Below, piece after piece: positions 1 to 5,300 of a stretch of DNA of 14,296 nucleotides. Position 1 is the stretch's first letter, and every line of letters starts with the position of its first letter. Location of the stretch: positions 1 to 14,296 of the forward strand of contig JACDBS010000068.1 of NCBI GenBank assembly GCA_013694795.1, in the 5' to 3' direction. The notes beneath the pieces were generated by a model, which did no database searches, was not told the origin of the DNA, and worked only from the letters and a program-made list of their open reading frames with translations. The position numbers were made by a program, and so were the translations under genes. The DNA comes from Chloroflexota bacterium (GTDB lineage: Bacteria; Chloroflexota; Limnocylindria; QHBO01).

Positions 1-323
1 GCCAGAAGGCCGGCACCATGTCCGGCGGCGAGCAGCAGATGCTGGCCATGGGCCGCGCGTTGATGGCCCAACCCAAGGTGCTGCTCCTCGACGAGCCATC
101 GATGGGCCTCTCGCCCATCCTGACCGAGCAGATCTTCACCATCATCCAGGAGATCAATGGCCAGGGCACGACCGTCCTGCTGGTGGAACAGAACGCGCTC
201 ATGGCTCTCAATGTCGCGGCGCGCGGGTATGTGCTTCAGACCGGACAGATCATCCTGGCCGATACGGCCGCCAACCTCGCCGCCAACGAGCAGGTGCGCC
301 AAGCCTACCTCGGCGAGATCTGA
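1..323 (+). CDS. livF: LivF-like branched-chain amino-acid ABC transporter ATPase, 3' end only
   Basis: This is the C-terminal part of an ABC ATPase; its start lies outside the window and the reading frame is open from position 3. Visible motifs in order are the ABC signature (SGGEQQ, just after a KAGT stretch), the Walker B strand VLLLDEPSMGLSP, and the H-loop replacement region LLVEQNA. The combination DEPSMGLSP with VEQN and the closing RQAYLGEI is typical of LivF, the second ATPase of the LIV-I high-affinity leucine/isoleucine/valine (or amide) importer, which acts on the cytoplasmic face of the membrane. The Walker A part and the partner genes (livG, livH, livM and the binding protein) would be upstream. 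About 107 codons are present, against roughly 235 for the family. The substrate cannot be told from this fragment. Family assignment is firm; the exact LivF name is likely. Confidence 0.9.
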   Translation, partial: QKAGTMSGGEQQMLAMGRALMAQPKVLLLDEPSMGLSPILTEQIFTIIQEINGQGTTVLLVEQNALMALNVAARGYVLQTGQIILADTAANLAANEQVRQAYLGEI

Positions 324-328
324 CCTTC

Positions 329-469
329 GTGGCGTCCGATCCTCCGCCACCCGGGCGCTCCCCGCAGGACTATCGCCCCGACCTCCGCCCCATGATCATC
401 CTCGGGGCCATGCTGGTGGCCGTGGTCGTCGCCTGGATCCTTCTCTCTCCTGTGATCCTTCCGCGCTGA
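329..469 (+). CDS. Small single-pass membrane protein, 46 aa
   Basis: A GTG-started frame of 46 codons begins 5 nt after the livF stop and ends TGA. The first 21 residues are proline- and charge-rich (MASDPPPPGRSPQDYRPDLR), followed by one strongly hydrophobic helix (about residues 22-43) and a short basic end. The layout, a disordered N-terminus plus one helix, and the close spacing to livF suggest a real small membrane protein co-transcribed with the transporter. There is no clear Shine-Dalgarno sequence, so translation may be coupled to livF termination. No family is recognised. A chance hydrophobic frame in GC-rich DNA is the main alternative. Confidence 0.45.
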   Translation: MASDPPPPGRSPQDYRPDLRPMIILGAMLVAVVVAWILLSPVILPR

Positions 470-472
470 GCT

Positions 473-493
473 GGGCCGGCACATGACCGGCCC
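473..493 (+). terminator. Candidate hairpin terminator after livF and the small ORF
   Basis: A perfect 7-bp stem GGGCCGG / CCGGCCC with a 7-nt loop begins 4 nt after the small-ORF stop. No T-run follows, so if it terminates it is not a classic intrinsic terminator. Position is the main support. Confidence 0.4.
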
Positions 494-526
494 ATCGGGT
501 TGTGAACATTGCCAGCGTTCCCGACT

Positions 527-697
527 CGCACAATACGCTCGTAGGCGCACATTGCATGGTAGATGCCGGTCTCGCGCCACCGTTCTGAGCGTGGATTGAC
601 GTCACAGAAGGCATCGCAGCCGTGCAATCTGCGCTGTGGAGCACCTTGCTCCAGACCGGGACGCGGGGCTCGCACAATGAGCGCGCCGACGCACAAT
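527..697 (+). repeat. Four dispersed CGCACAAT-like octamers
   Basis: CGCACAAT occurs exactly at 527-534, 671-678 and 690-697, with a one-base variant CGCACATT at 546-553, all on the plus strand in non-coding DNA. Three exact copies of an octamer in about 170 bp is more than expected by chance, but spacing is irregular (19, 125 and 19 between starts). The two 19-bp spacings are about two helical turns and could reflect paired protein sites. Function unknown. Confidence 0.35.
637..653 (-). terminator. Small hairpin downstream of the hpt operon
   Basis: TGGAGC / GCTCCA, a 6-bp stem with a 5-nt loop, lies about 90 bp past the stop of the minus-strand membrane gene. There is no adjacent T-run on either strand. 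It is a weak candidate for ending the hpt operon transcript. Confidence 0.2.
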
Positions 698-743
698 GGC
701 ACGAGAGATTCCGCTTGCAATCGCGCCCGCGAGCTGCCGCGCG

Positions 744-1172
744 TCAGTACCGCCGCGGAGCCCCGAAGCCGGTGCCGGCTCCGTACAGGACAAGCGCCAC
801 GCCGACTGCGGCCAGCGCCAGCCCGGGGGATTGCTGCGGGAATGGCACGTAGCCGACCGACCACAGCTCCCAGCCGCGGTACAGCAACGCGCCGGCGCCG
901 ACGACCCCCACTGCGAGGTACACCCATGGCGCGTCCAGGACGAAACCCCATCGGCCGCGCATGTAGCCGATATCGAGCAGGACGAGCGCCCCGATGGCCG
1001 CCCCGTAGATGACGATCCCCGGCCCCTCGAGGCCAATCCCTTCCTGAGCGGGCACGTGAACCCCGGACACGGAATCCCCGCCGGAGCGCCACCAGGGCAG
1101 GAAGCCGGAGCCGATCATGGCCAGGGCGCCCAGCAGGATCAGGAATCGGAAGCGCCGGCCGCCCCCGTCCAT
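744..1172 (-). CDS. Hypothetical four-helix membrane protein
   Basis: 142 residues. Hydrophobic segments fall at about residues 9-25, 51-70, 80-98 and 117-136, with a short polar loop containing a WWRSGG motif after the first helix and an arginine-rich N-terminus (RRFRF) and end (APRRY), consistent with cytoplasmic ends. No catalytic motif is visible and no family is recognised. The ATG lies 6 nt beyond the hpt stop, so it is almost certainly the last gene of the hpt operon. That linkage suggests shared expression but does not give a function. The start is well fixed by the narrow gap; the coding call is supported by a coherent multi-helix profile. Confidence 0.75.
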   Translation of the reverse strand: MDGGGRRFRFLILLGALAMIGSGFLPWWRSGGDSVSGVHVPAQEGIGLEGPGIVIYGAAIGALVLLDIGYMRGRWGFVLDAPWVYLAVGVVGAGALLYRGWELWSVGYVPFPQQSPGLALAAVGVALVLYGAGTGFGAPRRY

Positions 1173-1178
1173 CGGTGT

Positions 1179-1739
1179 CTAACCCTCGGGCGGCGCGCCG
1201 CCGTAGACGGACGGCTTCAGCACGCCGATGTACGGCAGGTTGCGGTAGCGCTCATCGAAGTCGAGGCCGTAACCGATGACGAATCGGTCGGGAATCGTGA
1301 AGCCGATGTAGTCGATCGGGATATCGGCCAGGCGCCGCGCGGGCTTGTCCAGCAGGCAGCAGATCTTGATCGAGGCCGGCTGGCGATCGGCGAGATAGCC
1401 CAGCAGGTAGTTGAGCGTCAACCCGGTGTCGATGATGTCCTCGACCACGATCACGTCGCGCCCCTCGATTGGCTTCGAGAGGTCCTTCAGGATCCGGACC
1501 TGGCCGGACGATTCCGTGGCGGCGCCGTAGGAGGAGACCTCCATGAGGTCGATGCTGGTCGGCAGGTCCATGGTGCGCATGAGATCGGCAAGGAAGACGA
1601 GCGCGCCCTTGAGGACGCTGACCAGGACCGGGTCCTGGCCCTGGTGGTCGGACGTCAGTTGGGCTCCCAGCTCCGCCACGCGCGCGGCGATGGTGTCCGC
1701 GTCGAGCAGGATCTCCTCCACGTCGTCGTGGAGGCTCAT
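1179..1739 (-). CDS. hpt: Hypoxanthine phosphoribosyltransferase
   Basis: 186 residues, the usual size for bacterial HPRT. It transfers the ribose phosphate of PRPP to hypoxanthine or guanine to make IMP or GMP, the purine salvage step in the cytoplasm. The diagnostic PRPP-binding motif VVVEDIIDTGLTL is at about residues 97-109, with the two acidic residues E100 and D101. Further family landmarks are SVLKGALVFLADL (41-53), the flexible-loop region with SSYG (69-72), the purine-contacting lysine in LLDKP (129-133), and the C-terminal block FVIGYGLDFDERYRNLPYIGVL (around 153-174). The ATG overlaps the TGA of the upstream gene by 4 nt (ATGA), indicating translational coupling. In many bacteria hpt neighbours tilS and ftsH; neither is here. 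Confidence 0.96.
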   Translation of the reverse strand: MSLHDDVEEILLDADTIAARVAELGAQLTSDHQGQDPVLVSVLKGALVFLADLMRTMDLPTSIDLMEVSSYGAATESSGQVRILKDLSKPIEGRDVIVVEDIIDTGLTLNYLLGYLADRQPASIKICCLLDKPARRLADIPIDYIGFTIPDRFVIGYGLDFDERYRNLPYIGVLKPSVYGGAPPEG

Positions 1740-2131
1740 CGGTTCATGCCAGCGCCGGTGTGCGCGTAGGCGCCGTTGGCGGCGGCCATGTCGGTCAGGA
1801 AGTCCAGGCGGCCGTATTTCAGCATCAGGGCCTTGAAATCACGGGCGTAGAAGAGCTTCACGCGGATCTCCGGGTAGAGCTGCCGGAGGTAGCGCAGCTT
1901 GCGGTTCTTCTTGCGCACCAGCGACTGCTTCAGCGTGGTCAGCTCGATGTAGAGGTCGATCTGGGGCAGGTAGAAATCGGGCGCGAACGACTCGATGACC
2001 GCGCCGTCGAAGTTCCAGGAGATGGGGAAAACGTCGGGTTCGTAGCGCCATGCGACACCGTAGAAGTCCAGGATTCTCGCCAACTCCGCCTCGCTGTCGT
2101 GCGCGAAACGGGGTGGCGAGTCCGAGGTCAA
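1736..2131 (-). CDS. Small PD-(D/E)XK-like protein of unknown role, upstream of hpt
   Basis: 131 residues from a TTG start. The core runs from a conserved-looking SEAELARILDFYG helix (13-25, E14) through SFAPDFYLP (48-56, P51-D52) to LYIELTTLK (60-68, E63) and a basic run RKKNRK (73-78). Order and spacing (Glu helix, PD, about ten residues, E-x-T) resemble the PD-(D/E)XK nuclease fold of the DUF559/Vsr type, but the usual lysine after the second acid is a threonine (T65); K68 or K74-75 might substitute. Whether it cuts DNA is unknown. The frame stays open upstream to 2404, yet a TATACT -10 at 2192-2197 means earlier starts would lie outside the transcript. TTG at 2131 overlaps the stop of an 18-codon leader ORF. 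The 3' end overlaps hpt (ATGA). Confidence 0.75.
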   Translation of the reverse strand: MTSDSPPRFAHDSEAELARILDFYGVAWRYEPDVFPISWNFDGAVIESFAPDFYLPQIDLYIELTTLKQSLVRKKNRKLRYLRQLYPEIRVKLFYARDFKALMLKYGRLDFLTDMAAANGAYAHTGAGMNR

Positions 2132-2184
2132 TTGATCCGCCGCCTGACCTCGATCGTAGCCTGCCCTCGCGATGCTGACGCCAT
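2128..2184 (-). CDS. Possible 18-aa leader ORF coupled to the nuclease-like gene
   Basis: On the minus strand an ATG (first base 2184, with an in-frame GTG just before it) lies 8 nt after a TATACT -10, the spacing expected for a leaderless start. It encodes MASASRGQATIEVRRRIN and its TGA overlaps the TTG of the next gene as TTGA. Overlapping stop and start suggests the leader delivers ribosomes to the TTG start, which has no strong Shine-Dalgarno of its own. No composition typical of attenuation (runs of one amino acid) is seen. Support is positional only. Confidence 0.35.
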   Translation of the reverse strand: MASASRGQATIEVRRRIN

Positions 2185-2191
2185 CACCGCG

Positions 2192-2197
2192 AGTATA
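2192..2197 (-). promoter_or_regulatory. -10 element (TATACT) for the minus-strand hpt operon
   Basis: TATACT on the minus strand matches the -10 consensus in 5 of 6 positions. No good -35 is present at 16-19 bp; the exact DnaA-like box at 2208-2216 occupies the spacer, which could make this promoter DnaA-responsive (inference). Confidence 0.55.
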
Positions 2198-2207
2198 TGC
2201 GGCGGAC

Positions 2208-2265
2208 TTATCCACAGGTTGGCTCTCGTCGCGCGAATGGTGGATAACTCGCCTTGTGATCCACA
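2208..2265. promoter_or_regulatory. Cluster of three DnaA-box-like sites
   Basis: TTATCCACA at 2208-2216 (plus strand) is an exact match to the classical DnaA box. TTATCCACC on the minus strand at 2239-2247 and TGATCCACA on the plus strand at 2257-2265 each differ by one base. Three sites within 58 bp lie between divergent transcription units and upstream of rsmG, a gene often found beside oriC. No clear AT-rich unwinding element, dnaA, parAB or mnmG is seen in the window, so this may be an origin remnant, a DnaA titration site, or a DnaA-regulated promoter. Confidence 0.5.
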
Positions 2266-2394
2266 GCCGGTGGCTGGTACGGTGACTGTCCTGCTTCTGC
2301 GAGCGACCGAGTACGGTAACCGCGGATGGTTCGGGGCCGATGCGAAAGCCGGCCGCGAAGACCGACCATCCACCGGGAAGACCGAAAGGCGCTC

Positions 2395-2400
2395 GGAGGA
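2395..2400 (+). promoter_or_regulatory. Shine-Dalgarno GGAGGA that fixes the rsmG start
   Basis: GGAGGA lies 8 nt before an in-frame TTG at 2409. This is one of the strongest ribosome-binding sites in the window and favours TTG 2409 over the upstream ATG at 2340, which has none. Confidence 0.7.
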
Positions 2401-2408
2401 GCATTTTC

Positions 2409-3143
2409 TTGTCTCAGACCGATGCGCGCGCCGCGCGCGTGGCGCTCGAACGCCTGCTCTCGACCGATGGGCTGGAGCTGTCAGCCGGCTTCGGTGACGC
2501 TGTCGAGCAATTCGTGGTCCTCCTGCTGGAGGCGAACGCGCGGCTCAACCTGACCCGGGTGGTGGAGCCCGATGCCGTGGCCCGCCTGCATCTGCTCGAC
2601 TCGCTGGCCGCCCTGCCGTTGCTCGACGCTCTCGCGCCCCGCCGCGCGTGCGACCTCGGGTCGGGTGGCGGCGTGCCGGGGATCGTCCTGGCCCTGGCGC
2701 GCCCGGAAGTTCATTGGACGCTGATCGACTCGGTCCGCAGGAAGGCCGATGCCGTGCGCTCCTTCGTGGAAACGCTGGGCATGCGCAACGTCACGGTCGT
2801 TGCCCTGCGCGCCGAGATCTTCGGCCGTGATGGCGCTGCCCGCGAGTCCTTCGACCTCGCCACCGCTCGGGCCTGTGCCGCGCTTCCGGTGCTGGTCGAG
2901 TACGCCCTGCCACTCCTCCGCGTGGGCGGCACGTTGCTCGCCTGGAAAGGGCCCATCTCGTCGGACGAGCTGTCTGCCGGTGACGCCGCGTCGGCGCACC
3001 TGGGGGGCGGCGAGCCGCGCGTTCGCGCAGCCGGCTTCGAGGCGCTGGGCGACCATCGATTCGTGATCGTGCGCAAGGAGCGGCCGACGCCTCACCGCTT
3101 TCCGCGGCGTCCAGGGGAGGCGAGCCGCCGGCCGCTCGCCTGA
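2409..3143 (+). CDS. rsmG: 16S rRNA (guanine-527-N7)-methyltransferase RsmG (GidB)
   Basis: 244 residues from TTG 2409 (an ATG at 2340 would add 23 residues rich in basic and proline residues). RsmG uses S-adenosylmethionine to methylate N7 of G527 in 16S rRNA of the small subunit; loss gives low-level streptomycin resistance in several bacteria. Landmarks are the HLLDSLA block (61-67), the SAM-binding loop DLGSGGGVPGI (82-92), the acidic strand end LIDSVRRKADAVRSF (105-119), ATARACAALPVLVEYALPLL (151-170), AWKG (178-181), and the characteristic C-terminus TPHRFPRRPG (227-236). Length and ends are complete. The gene is first on the plus strand after the DnaA-box region and is followed directly by repeat array A. 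The usual oriC partners mnmG and parAB are absent here. Confidence 0.95.
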   Translation: MSQTDARAARVALERLLSTDGLELSAGFGDAVEQFVVLLLEANARLNLTRVVEPDAVARLHLLDSLAALPLLDALAPRRACDLGSGGGVPGIVLALARPEVHWTLIDSVRRKADAVRSFVETLGMRNVTVVALRAEIFGRDGAARESFDLATARACAALPVLVEYALPLLRVGGTLLAWKGPISSDELSAGDAASAHLGGGEPRVRAAGFEALGDHRFVIVRKERPTPHRFPRRPGEASRRPLA

Positions 3144-3164
3144 GGCAATCCCCGGTCAAGTTGT

Positions 3165-3406
3165 GCCGATACATCGGCCCAGAGTTGGCATGGGTGCCCA
3201 TGCTGCGCGGCCTCCGCGCTCGGAGCACGCCGATAGATCGGCGTAATCGCGCCCCGGGGGCAGTCCAGGCGCGATCTGGCCGATACATCGGAGTGGCCCG
3301 CGCTCGGGTGGTGCGCAGAGGCCGGCCTCGCGTCATCTGGGGACCGACATATCGGCGCAACCGCGCACGACGGGCCGGTTCACGCGCGATTCCACCGATG
3401 CGTCGG
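3165..3406. repeat. Repeat array A: five spaced 14-bp palindromes
   Basis: Copies are GCCGATACATCGGC (3165-3178), GCCGATAGATCGGC (3229-3242), GCCGATACATCGGA (3279-3292), ACCGACATATCGGC (3343-3356) and ACCGATGCGTCGGG (3394-3407; palindromic core 3395-3406). Centres are 64, 50, 64 and 51 bp apart. Inside the intervals are further inverted repeats: ATCGCGCC/GGCGCGAT (3246-3253/3268-3275), exactly midway between copies 2 and 3; AACCGCGC/GCGCGATT (3359-3366/3384-3391, one G-T mismatch), exactly midway between copies 4 and 5; GCATGGG/CCCATGC (3188-3203); GAGGCCGGCCTC (3318-3329); and two short hairpins with a shared CGCT loop (3212-3225 and 3297-3308). One frame reads through the array into the phosphoesterase gene, but that extension is translated repeat, not protein. 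Confidence 0.85.
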
Positions 3407-3430
3407 GGTAACGCAACACGAGGACCGCAT

Positions 3431-3459
3431 TTCGCCTCGCCAACACGCGTCGGTATACT
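3431..3459 (+). promoter_or_regulatory. Promoter for the phosphoesterase gene
   Basis: A TATACT -10 at 3454-3459 (5 of 6) is preceded, across a 17-bp spacer, by TTCGCC at 3431-3436, a weak -35. The ATG at 3470 is 11 nt past the -10, so the leader would be a few bases at most and no ribosome-binding site is present. It lies immediately after repeat array A. Confidence 0.6.
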
Positions 3460-3469
3460 CGGCCCTCGC

Positions 3470-4204
3470 ATGCGTATCGCCGTCCTGTCGGACATCCACG
3501 CCAATCTGCCGGCCCTGGAGGCGGTGGTTTCCGACCTTCCGTCCGTCGACCAGGTCTGGGTGCTGGGCGACACCGTTGGCTATGGCCCGCAGCCGAACGA
3601 GGTGATCACCACCCTCCAGGCCATGGGCGCGAGGGCGGTCCTCGGTAACCATGACGGGGCGGCGATCGGCATGGTCGACGCGAAGGACTTCAACCCGGAT
3701 GCGCGCACGGCGATCGAATGGACTGCCGAGACCATCGATGCCAATACGCGCGCCTACATCGCAACGCTGCCCGAGGTTCGCCGCGACGGCGACCTCACCG
3801 CCGTGCACGGCTCACCACGTGACCCGATCTGGGAGTACATCACCGGCCCGGACGTTGCTGCCGCCAACCTCGATGCCTTCGACACGCGCCTCTGCCTCTT
3901 CGGCCATACCCATCTGCCGGTGGCGTATCGCGCCGTCGACGGCCGGGTGGAGGGCACGCACGGTCTGCCGGGCAAGACGATGAGGCTGAACGGGGCAAGA
4001 GCGCTGCTCAACCCCGGCAGTGTCGGACAGCCGCGCGACGGCATGTCGGATGCCGCCTACGCCATCCTGGACACGAACGGGAATCCAGACACCGACACGT
4101 TCGAGTTCCGCCGCGTGCGCTACGACATCGACCGCACCCAGCGCCTCATGCGCGAGGTTGGCCTGCCGGGCCGGCTCGCGGAGCGGCTCAGCTACGGACG
4201 CTGA
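3470..4204 (+). CDS. Calcineurin-like metallophosphoesterase, YfcE/MJ0936-type
   Basis: 244 residues. Predicted cytosolic two-metal phosphodiesterase or phosphatase. All metal-ligand motifs of the family are present in order: SDIHAN (7-12, D8 and H10), LGDTVGYGP (32-40, D34), LGNHD (58-62, N60 and H61), VHGSP (112-116, H113), FGHTH (144-148, H146 and H148), then NPGSVGQPRDG (181-191), which is typical of the YfcE/MJ0936 subgroup. Start ATG 3470 is chosen because family proteins begin at the first beta strand (MRIAVLSDIH) and a TATACT element lies just upstream; the open frame continues 103 codons further upstream through repeat array A and contains translated palindromes. The natural substrate is unknown for most members. 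It stands alone between array A and the UspA-like gene 30 nt downstream. Confidence 0.9.
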   Translation: MRIAVLSDIHANLPALEAVVSDLPSVDQVWVLGDTVGYGPQPNEVITTLQAMGARAVLGNHDGAAIGMVDAKDFNPDARTAIEWTAETIDANTRAYIATLPEVRRDGDLTAVHGSPRDPIWEYITGPDVAAANLDAFDTRLCLFGHTHLPVAYRAVDGRVEGTHGLPGKTMRLNGARALLNPGSVGQPRDGMSDAAYAILDTNGNPDTDTFEFRRVRYDIDRTQRLMREVGLPGRLAERLSYGR

Positions 4205-4218
4205 GCGTCCGGGCGCCG

Positions 4219-4224
4219 TAGGAT
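4219..4224 (+). promoter_or_regulatory. Possible -10 (TAGGAT) for the UspA-TrkA operon
   Basis: TAGGAT ends 11 nt before the ATG at 4235, the same geometry as other promoters in the window. No -35 is recognisable and the site sits just after the phosphoesterase stop, so read-through from upstream is equally possible. Confidence 0.3.
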
Positions 4225-4234
4225 AGCGAGCGCC

Positions 4235-4726
4235 ATGAGCTTCTTCCGGCGCTCCGACAAGCGTCCTTCCGCCTTCGACCATTCCCGCATCCTCGTGCCG
4301 CTGCTCGGCGAGGTGAGCGTCGACGACCCGGCTCTCAGGGTTGCGTCCCTGCTGCTCGACGGGCGCCAGGGGGTCGAGGTCTCCCTGCTCCACGTCATCG
4401 AGATCCCGTTCGAGCGCAACCTCGACGCCGAGGACGAATCTGCCGTGGCCAGCGCCGATGAGATCCTGTCCCGCGCGGAAAAGTTGCTTGCCGAGCATGG
4501 CATCCCGACCCGCACCAGCACCGTCCAGGCGCGGTCCGCCGGTCCGGCCATCGTGGACGATGCGAACGAGCTGGGCGCGGACCTGATCGTCATGGGCCTT
4601 CGCTACAAGAAGCGATTCGGTGGACAATGGGACGCGGGACGTACTGTCCCGTACGTCATGCGCAACTCGACCGCGCCGGTCTGGTGCCTGCGTGCTGAAA
4701 CGAAGGAGCTGGCAAACACGCCATGA
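4235..4726 (+). CDS. Universal stress protein UspA-family protein
   Basis: 163 residues with one Usp alpha/beta domain: strand HSRILVPLLG (16-25), LLHVIEIP (51-58), a long charged helix (66-88), and the late strand DLIVMGLRYK (116-125) followed by VPYVMRNSTAPVWCLR (138-153). The usual ATP loop G-x2-G-x9-G-(S/T) is degenerate: after G121 there is RYKKRFGGQWDAGRT, with no second glycine at the expected place, so nucleotide binding may be altered or absent. Cytosolic. Its stop overlaps the next start (ATGA), and Usp domains frequently accompany transporters and RCK proteins, so a role in controlling ion or amino-acid uptake together with the following TrkA-like proteins is a reasonable inference. 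No transporter subunit itself is in the window. Confidence 0.82.
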   Translation: MSFFRRSDKRPSAFDHSRILVPLLGEVSVDDPALRVASLLLDGRQGVEVSLLHVIEIPFERNLDAEDESAVASADEILSRAEKLLAEHGIPTRTSTVQARSAGPAIVDDANELGADLIVMGLRYKKRFGGQWDAGRTVPYVMRNSTAPVWCLRAETKELANTP

Positions 4727-5298
4727 GGGTCATCATCGTCGGCTGCGGCCGCGTCGGAGCGCGCGTCGCGGCGGAGCTCGATCAACGCGGCGAGCACGTC
4801 ACTGTCATCGACACCGACGCACGCGCTTTCAGCCGCCTGCCGCAGGCCTTCAAGGGCGAAACCGTGCGAGGCAACGGGACCGATGAGGACGTCATGCGCG
4901 GCGCCGGCGCGGAGCAGGCCGACATCGTCATGGCTCTCACCGAGGGCGACAACCGAAATGCGCTCGCCGCTCAGCTCGCGAAGCACCGGTTCGGCGCACC
5001 GCGCGTGATCGCCAAGATCAATGACCCGCTGCGCGGCGAGGCGTATCGCGCGCTCGGCATGGAGACCATCTGCCGCACGATCATGCTGGGCGACGCACTC
5101 GTCGTGGCCGCGGTCGAGGGTGCCGAGGCCACCAATGGATCCGTCGAGCCCCCCACCGCACAGCCGCTGCGCGGCGCGCCGCCACCCGGCTCGCTGGCCG
5201 ACGACCAGGCCCGTGAGGCGCTCGAGGCGGATGACGATCCCGCTCAAACCGCAGAAGCGGTGGTGCAACCGGACGATGGCCGCGAAGGAGGCTTCTAG
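4723..5298 (+). CDS. TrkA-family K+ transport regulator with RCK N-domain only
   Basis: 191 residues. The N-terminal 135 form a Rossmann RCK_N (TrkA-N) domain: GCGRVGARVA (7-16) is the dinucleotide-binding GxGxxG, D30 ends the second strand (VTVIDTD), then GNGTDEDVM (50-58), ADIVMALTEGDNRN (66-79) and VIAKINDP (95-102). The remaining 50 or so residues are acidic, proline- and alanine-rich and probably disordered, and no RCK_C domain is present, unlike the next gene. It overlaps the Usp stop by 4 nt and precedes the second TrkA by 2 nt, so the two likely form a heteromeric gating ring for a Trk/Ktr or related channel, similar to the actinobacterial CeoB/CeoC pair. A TrkH/KtrB pore subunit is not in the window. 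An AAGGAG sequence 14 nt upstream is rather distant. Confidence 0.88.
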   Translation: MRVIIVGCGRVGARVAAELDQRGEHVTVIDTDARAFSRLPQAFKGETVRGNGTDEDVMRGAGAEQADIVMALTEGDNRNALAAQLAKHRFGAPRVIAKINDPLRGEAYRALGMETICRTIMLGDALVVAAVEGAEATNGSVEPPTAQPLRGAPPPGSLADDQAREALEADDDPAQTAEAVVQPDDGREGGF

Positions 5299-5300
5299 CC

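Larger units (their letters stand above)
470..743. other. Gene-poor intergenic region between convergent units
   Basis: About 270 bp with no convincing gene on either strand. It holds two small hairpins (473-493 and 637-653) and four copies of a CGCACAAT-like octamer. It lies between the plus-strand livF unit and the minus-strand hpt unit, so terminators for both are expected here. I see no tRNA: there is no T-loop GTTCGAATC-like sequence paired with an acceptor stem. Confidence 0.5.

Noticed and set aside
470..743. tRNA or small RNA gene
   Set aside because: No cloverleaf with T-loop and acceptor pairing could be built, and the two hairpins lack T-runs, so no RNA gene can be supported.
1223..1320. 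GCCGATGTA-like matches to the repeat inside hpt
   Set aside because: The right arm is broken and the bases encode conserved HPRT residues; not part of an array.
696..1769. 357-codon plus-strand frame over the hpt region
   Set aside because: It is antisense to hpt and the membrane gene, with proline/alanine/glycine-rich low-complexity composition and no motifs; hpt on the minus strand is certain.
2132..2404. N-terminal extension of the nuclease-like protein to 2404
   Set aside because: The extension crosses the DnaA boxes and the TATACT promoter, reads as low-complexity and overlaps the region upstream of rsmG.
2340..2408. Longer rsmG starting at ATG 2340
   Set aside because: No ribosome-binding site precedes it and the added residues do not look like the family; GGAGGA 8 nt before TTG 2409 is a better start.
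3165..3406. CRISPR array
   Set aside because: Repeats are 14 bp and vary, interval lengths fall in two classes (about 36 and 50 nt), intervals are internally palindromic, and no cas genes are present.
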